DNA of 64,000 nt from Bacteroidota bacterium (GCA_021815405.1 JAKAGV010000012.1:62001-126000), one strand, 5' to 3'; counted from the first letter of the stretch, positions 7,987 through 16,557 are shown. Numbers and translations: made by a program. The notes: generated by a model not told the origin, from the letters alone.

Positions 7987-8484
7987 TTATTCCGACATCC
8001 GTTTTTCAACATATTTAAAATTGTCTAAAGGACTTAGTTTGTTTAACTCTTTTGTTATTCTTTCGAAATCCAATAATAAGATTTTCCTGTTTTCAAATAT
8101 CAAATAACCTTTTATATACTTTATTCTTGACGAAAGGATCATGTCTAAGGATTTATTTATAAATATTTTTTCTGTAGTCAATATTTCCGAAACTTTGTCA
8201 ACTAAGAATCCAAATCTTGTTTGAAAAATATCGAATAGAATTATTCTTGTGTCATTTTTTTGTTTAACAGTATTATAGTTTAAAGTTTTGTATATGTTAA
8301 TTAGTTTATACTTGTCATCATTAAACTGAATTTCGGACTTAGGCATTCTCGATAAATTTGATGCCGCTTCTTTTAGATTTAATATGGCAGTTACAAATCT
8401 CATATCTGAGCAAAATTCCTGGTTACTTATCTCAAAGATCAATAATCCATCTACTCCTAAAGTCAAACCTTGATTTACATCCAT
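7987..8484 (-). CDS. Orphan CheW-like domain protein at the head of the curli operon
   Basis: 165 aa, no signal peptide or membrane segment. The single domain resembles CheW: an N-terminal strand LLIFEISNQEFCSDM, a central Y/I..IYK region, and the signature FGFLVDKVSEIL followed by the KGYLIFENRKILLLDFERI end strands. A paralogue with the same FCSDM and FLVDK motifs lies at 56572-57066. CheW couples receptors to CheA kinase, but there is no CheA or chemoreceptor gene in this window. Lying directly before csgE and after an NtrC-type gene, it may link a signalling array, or the PAS kinases nearby, to matrix production. That role is inference. Confidence 0.8.
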   Translation of the reverse strand: MDVNQGLTLGVDGLLIFEISNQEFCSDMRFVTAILNLKEAASNLSRMPKSEIQFNDDKYKLINIYKTLNYNTVKQKNDTRIILFDIFQTRFGFLVDKVSEILTTEKIFINKSLDMILSSRIKYIKGYLIFENRKILLLDFERITKELNKLSPLDNFKYVEKRMSE

Positions 8485-8545
8485 TACATCTTTGCATCTT
8501 CATTTTAGTAATTTGTACCAATCCCATTTTTTACATTTGAAATTA

Positions 8546-8561
8546 CACAAACAGCATGCCT
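8546..8561 (-). promoter_or_regulatory. Weak sigma-54-like promoter upstream of the CheW-csgEFG operon
   Basis: Minus-strand AGGCAT-N5-TTGTG has the GG and TTG elements with the right spacing for TGGCAC-N5-TTGCW, but the -12 element reads GT instead of GC. It is about 62 nt before the CheW-like start. An NtrC-family gene is immediately upstream, which gives the match some weight. Confidence 0.3.
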
Positions 8562-8758
8562 ATCAAGAATCTTTATTTTTTAATTGAAAACATCTCTGCG
8601 TGATATTTAATTTTTAAACTTCATATAAAAATTATACGGCTATTGAGGAAGTAATATTTAATTCAAAATATTATTCGCTTTTAGTATGACTGCTTTTAAA
8701 TGGTATTTGGAAGAAATGCGATTCCTAAAAAAGATAGGAGATGAGTTTTGTAATCGGC

Positions 8759-10108
8759 TTAAGACTGAATTATAGTGTGAAGTTTAATTTTATTATAAAG
8801 TGTTTGTCTGGAGATCTTAAGTAATTTGGCGGCTTCTTTCTTATTCCAATTTACTCTATTCAATATTTCTTTGATATGTTCTTTTTCGATAGAGTTTAAA
8901 CTTAAATCAATAGGATTTGACCTAATTGTATTCACCATATTATTTCGAAGTAAGATATTTTCTTTTTCAAGTGTCTCGCTTTTTGCTAGAACGACAGCTT
9001 GCAATAGCGTATTTTCAAGCTCCCTTATATTCCCAGTCCATTCGTATTTTTTTAATATCTCAATTACTTCATAAGGAATTTTATTCACTTTTTTATGAAG
9101 TTGTTTGTTTATCCTTTTTAAAAAGTGAATAACTAATCCCGGTATATCTTCTTTGTGCTCTCTAAGCGGCGGAACTTTTATTTTAAATACATTAAATAGG
9201 TAAAATAGATCAGCTCTAAATTTCCCCTGCTCAACTAATTGTTGAAGATTTTTATTTGTTGCCATAATTACTCTTGCTTTAAGTTGAATAGGAGCCTCAC
9301 AATCGATTCTTTTGAATTCATGCGCTTGAATTACATTTAATAACATTACCTGAAGTTTGGGAGTTAGTTCTGATATTTCATCTAAAAATATTGTCCCCTT
9401 ATCGGCTAGTTCAAATTTACCTTTTTTTATTCTTATAGTCCCATCCGTCATTTTTTTTTCAAATCCGAAAAGTTCTTCCTCAAGAAAGGATTCAGGCAGT
9501 GATGAAAGGTTTACACTGATAAATGGATATTCCATGGTTATGCCTGAATTGTGAATCACTCTGCTAATTAATTCTTTCCCTGTACCACTCTCACCTTCAA
9601 TTAATATATTTACTTTATTGGAAGATACTTTCCCGATTATCTTTAATATTTCCCTCATCTTAGGTGTCTTACCAATTATAATATCTTCATCAATTACATT
9701 ATTAAAACCAGTTGTTTCAATTTCCAACCTTTCTTTTTCTTTGTTCAATTTCATTACATCCATTGTTATGGATTTCAGCTTGCCTAGGTCCAAAGGATTT
9801 TCAATACAATCATAAGCTCCGATCTGCATCGCTTCTATTATAGGTTTCGTGTCATCAAATGTAGTAGTTAAAATAATTGGGATATTTTGATCAGATTTTT
9901 TTATAATTTTTAATAGCGATATGCCGTCTATTTGAGGAAGCTTGATATCTGCGATAATAAGGTTAGGCTTTTCTTTTCTATATGCTTCAATCCCTTTCTT
10001 TCCATCTGATGCTGCCATTACCTTGAAATTCAATTCATTAAAGAAAATTAGTAATGTGTCCGAAATTAGTTTATCGGGAGTGACGATTAATATTTTCCCA
10101 TTTTCCAT
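8759..10108 (-). CDS. Degenerate NtrC-family regulator (pseudo-receiver, AAA+ without GAFTGA, Fis-type HTH)
   Basis: 449 aa. Receiver (1-120), AAA+ (about 140-380), Fis-type helix-turn-helix (about 410-445, with NWNKKEAAKLLKISRQTLYNKI core). Walker A GESGTGKE (172-179) and Walker B (239-245) are intact. The acceptor Asp54 is present, but the acidic pair is replaced by Thr10-Pro11 and the conserved Lys by Asn104. The GAFTGA loop that contacts sigma-54 is replaced by KMTDGT (219-224), and the second arginine finger is Leu304 while Arg298 remains. The canonical paralogue at 57401-58759 aligns without gaps through this region, so the changes are real substitutions and not misreading. It probably binds DNA but may not activate sigma-54 promoters; it could be a repressor or a partner in mixed oligomers. 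Confidence 0.88.
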   Translation of the reverse strand: MENGKILIVTPDKLISDTLLIFFNELNFKVMAASDGKKGIEAYRKEKPNLIIADIKLPQIDGISLLKIIKKSDQNIPIILTTTFDDTKPIIEAMQIGAYDCIENPLDLGKLKSITMDVMKLNKEKERLEIETTGFNNVIDEDIIIGKTPKMREILKIIGKVSSNKVNILIEGESGTGKELISRVIHNSGITMEYPFISVNLSSLPESFLEEELFGFEKKMTDGTIRIKKGKFELADKGTIFLDEISELTPKLQVMLLNVIQAHEFKRIDCEAPIQLKARVIMATNKNLQQLVEQGKFRADLFYLFNVFKIKVPPLREHKEDIPGLVIHFLKRINKQLHKKVNKIPYEVIEILKKYEWTGNIRELENTLLQAVVLAKSETLEKENILLRNNMVNTIRSNPIDLSLNSIEKEHIKEILNRVNWNKKEAAKLLKISRQTLYNKIKLHTIIQS

Positions 10109-10142
10109 GTTCTATATGCACAACTCCAACTTCATTAAATTT

Positions 10143-10169
10143 TCAAGATTAACTTTTTAATAATCTTGA
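10143..10169 (-). promoter_or_regulatory. Inverted repeat upstream of the NtrC-like gene
   Basis: Perfect 9-bp arms TCAAGATTA (10143-10151) and TAATCTTGA (10161-10169), 9-nt loop, 35 nt before the start codon. Candidate operator or leader hairpin. Confidence 0.35.
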
Positions 10170-10316
10170 TAATTATTTTATGATTTGCACAGAATAAATT
10201 TTAAATATGTATGTTCTCTCTCAGATTTTTGTTCAATATGAATATTCACCGTTTCAAATTACGGATTTTTCAAGGTTACTGCGATTTTGTATTTAGTAGG
10301 TTTTAATCGCGTAAAT

Positions 10317-10341
10317 AACTTAATAAATTATTTAATAAGTT
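10317..10341. repeat. AT-rich near-palindrome downstream of the stand-alone receiver gene
   Basis: Arms of 12 bp with one mismatch around a single central base. A second, 6-bp GC-containing dyad (GCGATT 10281-10286 with AATCGC 10305-10310) lies just beyond. Either could end the receiver transcript, but there is no proper T tract and AT palindromes are common by chance here. Confidence 0.2.
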
Positions 10342-10375
10342 CAAATAATTATACTAAAATAGATCAAGTGCCTTT

Positions 10376-10747
10376 TCAATTGTAAAAAATTCTCGCGATT
10401 GTAGGAAGTAACTGCTCAGCAAAATTTTGCTTGGGTATAAACTCGTTAGCGCCAGCCGCTAAGGATTGTTCTTTATATTCAAAATTATTGTTAAATGTTG
10501 TTATGATAATTTTAATGCTCTTATTAAACGATCTTATTTTTTTTGTAGTCTCTAATCCATTTAATCCGTCAATATTCAAATCCAGGATAACAAGATCAAA
10601 ACTATGAGTTGAGATTTTGGTTATTGCCTCCTCACTGGAAGAAGCCCACATAATAATTTCGAATTTTACATTATTATTAATAAAACTTATAGCTGAATTT
10701 CTAAATTGATTATTGTTATCGACCAGCATTATTTTAAGAGCTTTCAT
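10376..10747 (-). CDS. Stand-alone response-regulator receiver protein
   Basis: 123 aa from the ATG at 10747, chosen over an in-frame ATG five codons earlier because a GAGGT ribosome site lies correctly in front of it. A single receiver domain: Asp10 of the acidic site (VDNNNQ, second acidic residue replaced by Asn), acceptor Asp56 (LVILDLNID), the IITT strand and Lys106 (IPKQ). No output domain, as in CheY and Spo0F-type proteins. It lies between the NtrC-like gene and the NarL-type regulator on the same strand and may pass phosphate to or from one of the kinases in the window; this is inference. Confidence 0.85.
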   Translation of the reverse strand: MKALKIMLVDNNNQFRNSAISFINNNVKFEIIMWASSSEEAITKISTHSFDLVILDLNIDGLNGLETTKKIRSFNKSIKIIITTFNNNFEYKEQSLAAGANEFIPKQNFAEQLLPTIARIFYN

Positions 10748-11064
10748 GATTACCTCAAACAAATGTTTTGTTAATATAACAGTTACTATTCAAGTAGTTA
10801 ATCTATGCTATTAATGACGCTCGTACAATCGGGGAATCCCTTATTATAATTAATTAAGTTACTTATACTGCATAGATATTTGTATTATTCTTCAATGGGC
10901 GAGAAAATAATTTTCTTTTAAAAGGAGATTGAATGTAATACTTCATAAGGCAGAATCTTTAGAAATGATTTGTAATATGAATGGATAAGTTTAGAGGAAG
11001 TAATATTGGAAGGCTCAATGAGGAATAAAGGAACGGTTGATAGAATTGAATAAAGATTTCAAAA
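10748..11064. other. Intergenic region with a GGGAATCCC dyad
   Basis: Gap of about 320 bp between the receiver gene and the NarL-type regulator. It contains the GGGGAATCCCT site listed separately. I see no ORF: an AAGGAGA on the plus strand is followed by ATG and an immediate TAA. Confidence 0.5.
10831..10841. promoter_or_regulatory. GGGGAATCCCT dyad, candidate operator
   Basis: An 11-bp word with a GGGA-A-TCCC dyad core, about 85 bp upstream of the receiver gene. The exact reverse complement occurs at 13325-13335, upstream of the kinase gene. GC-rich words of this length are unlikely to repeat by chance in such AT-rich DNA. The NarL-type regulator encoded between them is a natural candidate to bind. 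Confidence 0.4.
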
Positions 11065-11736
11065 TTAATTAGGAGAGATAATCCCTGTTCTTATTGCGTA
11101 ACGGACCAAACCCGGAATATCATAGATTTCTAGTCTTTCCATAATTTTCATTCTATGCGATTCGACAGTTTTAATGCTTATAAATAGTTTTTGTGCAATT
11201 TCTTTGGTAGTATTTCCCTCAGCTATAAGCTGAAGTATTTCTCTTTGTCTTGAAGTTAATTTTACAAAAATTCCCTCCATTGTCTTATCTTCTTGATTTG
11301 TACCGCTTATTCTGTTTAGGTAGTCATTGACAAGTGTTTTTGATATTGAAGGGCTTAAATATGTTTCGCCGCGAGTTACAGCCTTAATTGCAATTTCTAA
11401 TTCGGTAGGCGCAGAATCTTTTAATAAATAACCATGTGCACCAACTTTCAATGCTTGCAGCACGTATTCTTCATTTGAATACATTGATAAAATTATTACG
11501 TATACCGTTTCAAATTCTTTTCGCACTCTTTCCGCAACTTCTAACCCATTTAATTCACTCATGGCAATATCAAGTAAGATTATATCAGGCTGCAATTCCT
11601 GAGTTTTTTGTAAGGCTTCTCTGCCGTTTGATGCTTCGCCAACAACTTGGAAACCGCCCATTCCTTGCAGAAGTTGACGTAAGCCTGCTCTAATTAAAGT
11701 ATGGTCATCCGCAATTAAGATTTTTATATTTTGCAT
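11065..11736 (-). CDS. NarL/LuxR-family response regulator
   Basis: 223 aa. Receiver at 1-120 with Asp10/Asp11 (IADDH), acceptor Asp56 (ILLDIAMS), the ILSMYS strand and Lys (LLKDSAP). LuxR-type helix-turn-helix at about 158-215 (LTSRQREILQLIAEGNTTKEIA, then KTVESHR). All key residues are present, so it should be active as a phosphorylated DNA-binding protein. It lies 39 bp downstream of the HisKA_3 kinase gene on the same strand; this is the standard pairing for NarX/NarL or DegS/DegU-like systems. Targets may include the GGGAATCCC sites on both sides, which is inference. Confidence 0.93.
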   Translation of the reverse strand: MQNIKILIADDHTLIRAGLRQLLQGMGGFQVVGEASNGREALQKTQELQPDIILLDIAMSELNGLEVAERVRKEFETVYVIILSMYSNEEYVLQALKVGAHGYLLKDSAPTELEIAIKAVTRGETYLSPSISKTLVNDYLNRISGTNQEDKTMEGIFVKLTSRQREILQLIAEGNTTKEIAQKLFISIKTVESHRMKIMERLEIYDIPGLVRYAIRTGIISPN

Positions 11737-11775
11737 TTTTTATTCCCTTTTCTCGTTTTGTAAAAATAGTTAGGA

Positions 11776-13212
11776 TTATTTAAAAGGAAAAATCGCATGA
11801 ATTCTTGTTCCCTCTTTTGATTTTGACCATATATCTACCCAGCCGCCTACTAACTCCGCTCTTTCTTGCATTCCTAGAATCCCTATACTATATCCGCCAA
11901 TGGCATTTTCTCTTGCAGAATTAACATCGAAACCAATTCCATCATCTGAGATTATTAAATGCAGCTCTTTTTGTTTTACATAAATTTCAACGGACATATT
12001 TTCTGCCTGCGAATGCTTGATAATATTTGTCACTGCTTCCTGGATAATTCGGAAACATGTAATTTCTAGTTCATGCGGTAACTTTTTATCAATTTCACTG
12101 GTTGTCAATTTCGCATTTATATTTGCTCTCTGTGTTTGTCTATCTAAAGTCCATCTGACCGCAGGTATAAGACCTAAATCATCAAGAATCGATGGTCGAA
12201 GAATAAGTGACATTTCTCTAACGTTATTTAAAATATTTTCAACGAGTTTAACAGTATCTTTAAGTTTTTCTCTCACTTCTAATGAAGTAATGGAGGTTAG
12301 AATATTTATTAAATCAATTTTAATTGCTGTCAGTGTCTGACCGATTTCATCATGAAGTTCTCTGGCAATATTTCTTCTTTCCGTTTCTTGTACCTGGATC
12401 ATTTGCTTTGATAAATTTTTCAATATATTCTGAGCGGCAACAAGTTTATTAATTAATTTTTCCTGCATTTCTTCAGCATTTCTTCTTTCAGATATATCTC
12501 TAAAGATTAGCATAACCATTTTGTTTTCAAGAATTCGAATACTTATTTCGGAAGGGAAAAGGCTGCCGCTCTTACGCATGATATTCGAACTAATGTGAAA
12601 ACTTTTATACATGTTTTTAGAAATATTCTTCGGGGTCATTATTTTTTTTACTTCATCTGGTATTACTTTATTTATATTTAACTTTTCTATTTCCTTTTTT
12701 GAAAATCTAAGCTGCTCTATAAGCCTTGAATTCCAAATCAGCATATTTCCGCTTTTATCTACCAAGGCTACTCCGTCGAATTGTTGTTCAATTAAGGATT
12801 TGTACCTCTTTTCACTTTCATTTAGATCTTTTAATAATTTTATTCGTTGAGTTATATCTCGTGTAATGGAGGTAATACCTACCAATTTACCGCGTTCATT
12901 TTTTATAGGTATTAAGGTTGTTGAAACATTTTTAATAACCTTGTTCTTATCAATCCGTTCGGTTTCGATATGATATGTTTTCTTTTCCTTTCGAATATTT
13001 CTTATAATTTTTAAGAATTCGTCTTTTCTTTTTGAAGGAATAATTATTGAGATTGACTTACCAATAATTGCTTTAGATTTATAACCATATAATTTTTCAG
13101 CACCTGGATTCCACCCCAAGATGGTTCCCTTTAAGTCTGTTTCAATCAGACAATCGTCAACCGATTCCCATAAAGATGAAAGTTTTAAAATTTCCTTCTT
13201 TTTCTGATCCAT
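11776..13212 (-). CDS. Cytoplasmic PAS-PAS HisKA_3 sensor histidine kinase
   Basis: 478 aa without membrane segments. Two PAS domains (about 8-125 and 133-245), a coiled linker, then a HisKA_3 dimerisation domain with His287 in RRNIARELHDEIGQ, as in NarX and DegS. The HATPase domain (about 375-478) has the N box (EAVTNIIKH), the DDGIGFD box and GILGMQERAELVGG. Soluble PAS kinases of this kind sense redox, gas or metabolite signals inside the cell. Partner is the NarL-type regulator directly downstream. The gene is divergent from the beta-helix protein gene, with an intergenic region rich in dyads. Confidence 0.92.
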   Translation of the reverse strand: MDQKKKEILKLSSLWESVDDCLIETDLKGTILGWNPGAEKLYGYKSKAIIGKSISIIIPSKRKDEFLKIIRNIRKEKKTYHIETERIDKNKVIKNVSTTLIPIKNERGKLVGITSITRDITQRIKLLKDLNESEKRYKSLIEQQFDGVALVDKSGNMLIWNSRLIEQLRFSKKEIEKLNINKVIPDEVKKIMTPKNISKNMYKSFHISSNIMRKSGSLFPSEISIRILENKMVMLIFRDISERRNAEEMQEKLINKLVAAQNILKNLSKQMIQVQETERRNIARELHDEIGQTLTAIKIDLINILTSITSLEVREKLKDTVKLVENILNNVREMSLILRPSILDDLGLIPAVRWTLDRQTQRANINAKLTTSEIDKKLPHELEITCFRIIQEAVTNIIKHSQAENMSVEIYVKQKELHLIISDDGIGFDVNSARENAIGGYSIGILGMQERAELVGGWVDIWSKSKEGTRIHAIFPFK

Positions 13213-13324
13213 TACGTTTTCTTTGATAATAAATTTTAAACATCATTAAACAATAATATAATTTTAACAATCTGCCCAGGGTAGCGAGATTTAGTTATTA
13301 TAAGGTTATTCAATATAAAAATTC

Positions 13325-13335
13325 AGGGATTCCCC
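13325..13335. promoter_or_regulatory. AGGGATTCCCC dyad, candidate operator (inverted copy)
   Basis: Exact reverse complement of the 11-bp site at 10831-10841. It lies about 113 bp upstream of the kinase start and about 235 bp upstream of the beta-helix gene. Confidence 0.4.
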
Positions 13336-13403
13336 TATTTATTCAAGAATATAATAAATTTATTTTTAATTCGAGCTTTATGAGAAATAATTCATAACCT
13401 TAA

Positions 13404-13459
13404 GGAGATTTTTACTTATGCAGGTAAAATTCTCCGTTTTAGTATGATTTGTACTAAAA
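13404..13459 (+). promoter_or_regulatory. Two adjacent inverted repeats upstream of the beta-helix gene
   Basis: First repeat: GGAGATTTTTAC (13404-13415) with GTAAAATTCTCC (13424-13435), 11 of 12 paired, 8-nt spacer. Second: TTTTAGTA (13437-13444) with TACTAAAA (13452-13459), perfect, 7-nt spacer. Two dyads side by side suggest a regulator-binding region or a structured leader. Confidence 0.4.
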
Positions 13460-13568
13460 TTTAATTCCTCAAACAAAATTTCAATTGAAGGAATAAAGGA
13501 GATGAATTTTTCCTGATTTGTTTTGGTATATAATTTGTGAAATGAATAAAAATGTCAGGTGCTGTATT

Positions 13569-15542
13569 ATGAATAAGTTCCAAAACTTCTTAAATATAAT
13601 AGTAATTCTTTTTTTAATAATAGTAAATACAAATTTTGCTACGACTTACTATGTTGATGCAACTAATGGAAATGACAATAATTCGGGATTGTCTCCTAGT
13701 CAAGCCTGGCAGACTATTAATAAAGTAAATAATTTTAATTACCAACCCGGTGATACAATAAGTTTTAAAAGAGGAGAAACTTTTACAGGATATACTTTAA
13801 CGCCCCCGTCTACTCCATCTGGTACGAATAATTGTTATTTGGTTTTTAATGCTTATGGAAATGGCGCCTTACCGGTTATAGATGGACAAGGTTTAAGATA
13901 TGGAGCTGACGTACAAAATTTAGATCATTTAAAATTTTGTAACCTAAAATTTTATAATGGTAATTCAGATGCTGCATTTAATGCTTATCTCTCTCATTAT
14001 ATGGAAATTGATTCGTGTGTGTTTGATGCTGGTTTTTCTCATACTGCTGCGTATATAGGACATGCATTTTATTTAATTCTAAGTAATAATGTTTTTGAAA
14101 ATGGAACGGACACACAACATGGACTCTATTTGGGTGGTGGTGGTTATCAGTTAATAGAATATAATAAATTCATAAATAATGACGGAGATGGGATCCATAC
14201 CAATGTAAATATTGATACACATAGTAGAATAATGCATCCAGTTATAAGGTACAATTGGTTTGAAAATAACGCACAAAGTTACCAGGATCAAGCAAGTGAT
14301 TCGGCTGAAATTTATGGTAATGTAATCATAAATAAACTTAATGGTTGGGGCGTCTCCATGGCAATAAGTTATGAAAATGGATATAATGATCTTGGTGCAG
14401 CTAATGGTAAAATTTATAATAATACTATTATAGTTCGCAATGTAAATAGCTCATCAAATACTGGAATATTTTTCTATGGAATTCCACAAATAGATGGTTG
14501 GACGGTTGAGAATAATATTTTTTATCTAGCGGACGCTAGCGGCGGCAATTTTATTTATCAACAGACCGGTGGCGGAACGAATATGAAATTTGACCATAAC
14601 TTATATTATAGTAGCAGTAATTCGCCTCATTGGTATTTTGCCGGATCTGATTATACTTCGTTTTTGAGGTGGAAGAATGCAGGTTATGATGTAAATGGAG
14701 ATTATGCAAATCCTCTATTCGAGGATTTTGCAAATAATGATTTTGAACTGACTGCTGGTTCACCGGCGATTAAATTAGGACAAAATGTTGGTCTAACAAA
14801 AGACTTTTTAGGCAATCCAATTATTGGGCTTCCCGATGCAGGTGCTTTTGAATTTCAAGGTATGCAATCATCTAATGCTGTTAAATTAAGTGCTTCAGCA
14901 ATACTTGGTGGATGTTATTCAAACGGCATAATGAACACTACATTATTAGCAAGAGGATTCTTACCTCATAATCAACCATATAATGCTGCTCCATGGAATT
15001 ATAATGGAACCGAAAGTGTTAGCAGTTTTCCAGCAAATACAGTTGATTGGATACTACTTGAATTAAGAAGCGATACCAGTTCTTCTTCTATTGTTGCTAG
15101 AAGAGCTGCGTTATTACTTAATAATGGCTCAATAGTTGACCTTGATGGAACAAGTCCGGTGTTATTTGATGGAGTACCATCTGGAAATTATTATCTGGTA
15201 GTAAAACATAGAAATCATTTAGGAGTAATGAGTTCACAAAAACTGAATTTTACTTCCACAGGAGTAGTTAGTTATAATTTTACGGATTCTCAATCAGAAG
15301 CTTATGGAACTAATCCGATGGAATCATTAGGCAATGGAATCTATGGACTTTATCCAGGTGATGGAAATGCTAGTGGAGTAATTACCAAAAATGATATCAC
15401 AAATGTTTGGCTACCTCAATTTCTCACCGGTATTGATGGTTACTTCTCGGCAGATTTCAATCTCGATGGTTCTGTTACCGCCTCTGACAATAATTTATTT
15501 TGGCTCTTAGATGTTGGTAAAAGTTCTCAGATACCTAAATAA
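13569..15542 (+). CDS. Secreted right-handed beta-helix protein with dockerin-like C-terminus
   Basis: 657 aa from the ATG at 13569, chosen because it gives a clean signal peptide (MNKFQNFLNIIVILFL...NFA) and has AGGT before it; an earlier in-frame ATG lies at 13518. The mature start TYYVDATNGNDNNSG is typical of secreted parallel beta-helix proteins related to polysaccharide lyases. Residues about 100-430 carry the repeated N.F.NN/NKFINN ladder and end with the SPAI..G...DFLGNP...P..GAFE module. Near the C-terminus GDGNASGVITKND and DFNLDGSVTASD are two calcium-loop motifs as in dockerin type I. No T9SS domain is seen. Probable role is binding or cutting a polysaccharide; substrate unknown. 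Confidence 0.85.
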   Translation: MNKFQNFLNIIVILFLIIVNTNFATTYYVDATNGNDNNSGLSPSQAWQTINKVNNFNYQPGDTISFKRGETFTGYTLTPPSTPSGTNNCYLVFNAYGNGALPVIDGQGLRYGADVQNLDHLKFCNLKFYNGNSDAAFNAYLSHYMEIDSCVFDAGFSHTAAYIGHAFYLILSNNVFENGTDTQHGLYLGGGGYQLIEYNKFINNDGDGIHTNVNIDTHSRIMHPVIRYNWFENNAQSYQDQASDSAEIYGNVIINKLNGWGVSMAISYENGYNDLGAANGKIYNNTIIVRNVNSSSNTGIFFYGIPQIDGWTVENNIFYLADASGGNFIYQQTGGGTNMKFDHNLYYSSSNSPHWYFAGSDYTSFLRWKNAGYDVNGDYANPLFEDFANNDFELTAGSPAIKLGQNVGLTKDFLGNPIIGLPDAGAFEFQGMQSSNAVKLSASAILGGCYSNGIMNTTLLARGFLPHNQPYNAAPWNYNGTESVSSFPANTVDWILLELRSDTSSSSIVARRAALLLNNGSIVDLDGTSPVLFDGVPSGNYYLVVKHRNHLGVMSSQKLNFTSTGVVSYNFTDSQSEAYGTNPMESLGNGIYGLYPGDGNASGVITKNDITNVWLPQFLTGIDGYFSADFNLDGSVTASDNNLFWLLDVGKSSQIPK

Positions 15543-15575
15543 ATATTTATAAAAACAATTTATGAGGATATTTAT

Positions 15576-16358
15576 ATGAGAAAAGTAATATTTCTTTTAT
15601 TTAACATCTTTATTTGGATGTTTAATATAATAAATGCACAGACTGTTAATGGAAATTTTCAAATTATTCAAAACAATAATTCTGAAATTGTAGTAAATGT
15701 GCAATTAAATCTTAACCAAAGTACTGCTGCTCTTGGCAATGCAGTAATAAGATTTAATTTCAATGATGCGGCCCTTGCATTTCCTAAAAATCCAATTGAG
15801 AATACTGATTTCTTTATCCATAATCTTGACAGCAGCAATTATTATTCTTCTGTGTCTCTTTCTTCTCCCGGTGTAGCTTCAATTAACATTGCACAAGTAG
15901 GTGCAAATTATTTAAACTTATCAACTAATTATATTGATTTTGCAACACTTTATTTTAAACTTAATAATCCAAATGATTCATTAAATATTAAACCGGAATT
16001 ATTACAATTTTTCAGTCCTGCTTCTTCCGATGAATGGTCTATTGGTACTTGGAACGTAAATTATACCGTAACCGGGATTAAAGAAAATAAACCAAATCAA
16101 TTTGAACTATCTCAGAATTATCCCAATCCATTTAATCCTTCAACAATGATCAATTATTCTATCCCAATTAGCAGCTATGTAATTATAAAACTTTATAATG
16201 CACTCGGAGAGGAGATTTCAACATTAGTGAGAGACTTTAAAGCTCCCGGGAAATATCAGTATCAATTAAATGCTGGTAATCTTTCAAGTGGAATTTATTT
16301 TTATAAAATTCAGGCAGGTCCCTTTACCGAAACAAAAAAAATGTTATTACTTAAATAA
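15576..16358 (+). CDS. Cohesin-like protein with T9SS sorting domain
   Basis: 260 aa. Signal peptide ends near INAQ. Residues about 22-165 form a cohesin-like beta-sandwich: VNVQLNLNQ, then LGNAVIRFNFNDAALAFP, then INIAQVG and a final FATLYFKL strand. Residues about 180-260 are a type A T9SS sorting domain (SQNYPNPFNPSTMINYSIP, then LYNALGEEI, GIYFYKIQ and KKMLLLK). It should be secreted across the outer membrane and possibly anchored to the surface. A GAGGA ribosome site is present. It follows the dockerin-like protein by 33 bp and is probably co-transcribed, which raises the possibility of direct binding; that is inference. Confidence 0.87.
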   Translation: MRKVIFLLFNIFIWMFNIINAQTVNGNFQIIQNNNSEIVVNVQLNLNQSTAALGNAVIRFNFNDAALAFPKNPIENTDFFIHNLDSSNYYSSVSLSSPGVASINIAQVGANYLNLSTNYIDFATLYFKLNNPNDSLNIKPELLQFFSPASSDEWSIGTWNVNYTVTGIKENKPNQFELSQNYPNPFNPSTMINYSIPISSYVIIKLYNALGEEISTLVRDFKAPGKYQYQLNAGNLSSGIYFYKIQAGPFTETKKMLLLK

Positions 16359-16557
16359 GGAAATTAATTTGCTCCGCAGTTGCTGATAGGTAAGAGTTAA
16401 TAAAATATTTTAAGCATAATAATGTCTTTTAAAAGTGGATATTCTAATAATATAAATAGGGAATCGAGTGTTTATAAATATTTTGGTTGTGAATAATCTG
16501 ATAGTAAAAAGCCCCCAATATGAATCTCCTGATATTTTAAATTTAAGGATCTGACAA
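16359..16557. other. Intergenic region between two cohesin-like genes
   Basis: About 200 bp without an ORF. It contains AGGGAATCG near 16459, a partial match to the GGGAATCCC dyad, but too short to count. Confidence 0.4.

Larger units (their letters stand above)
13213..13568. promoter_or_regulatory. Divergent control region between the kinase and beta-helix genes
   Basis: About 350 bp with three dyads: the AGGGATTCCCC site, a 12-bp stem at 13404-13435 and an 8-bp dyad at 13437-13459. It must hold promoters for both directions, but I cannot place them with confidence. Confidence 0.55.

Noticed and set aside
8645-11007. 14-bp word GAGGAAGTAATATT at 8645 and 10994
   Set aside because: A shared 14-mer of AT-rich composition is expected by chance in 64 kb.
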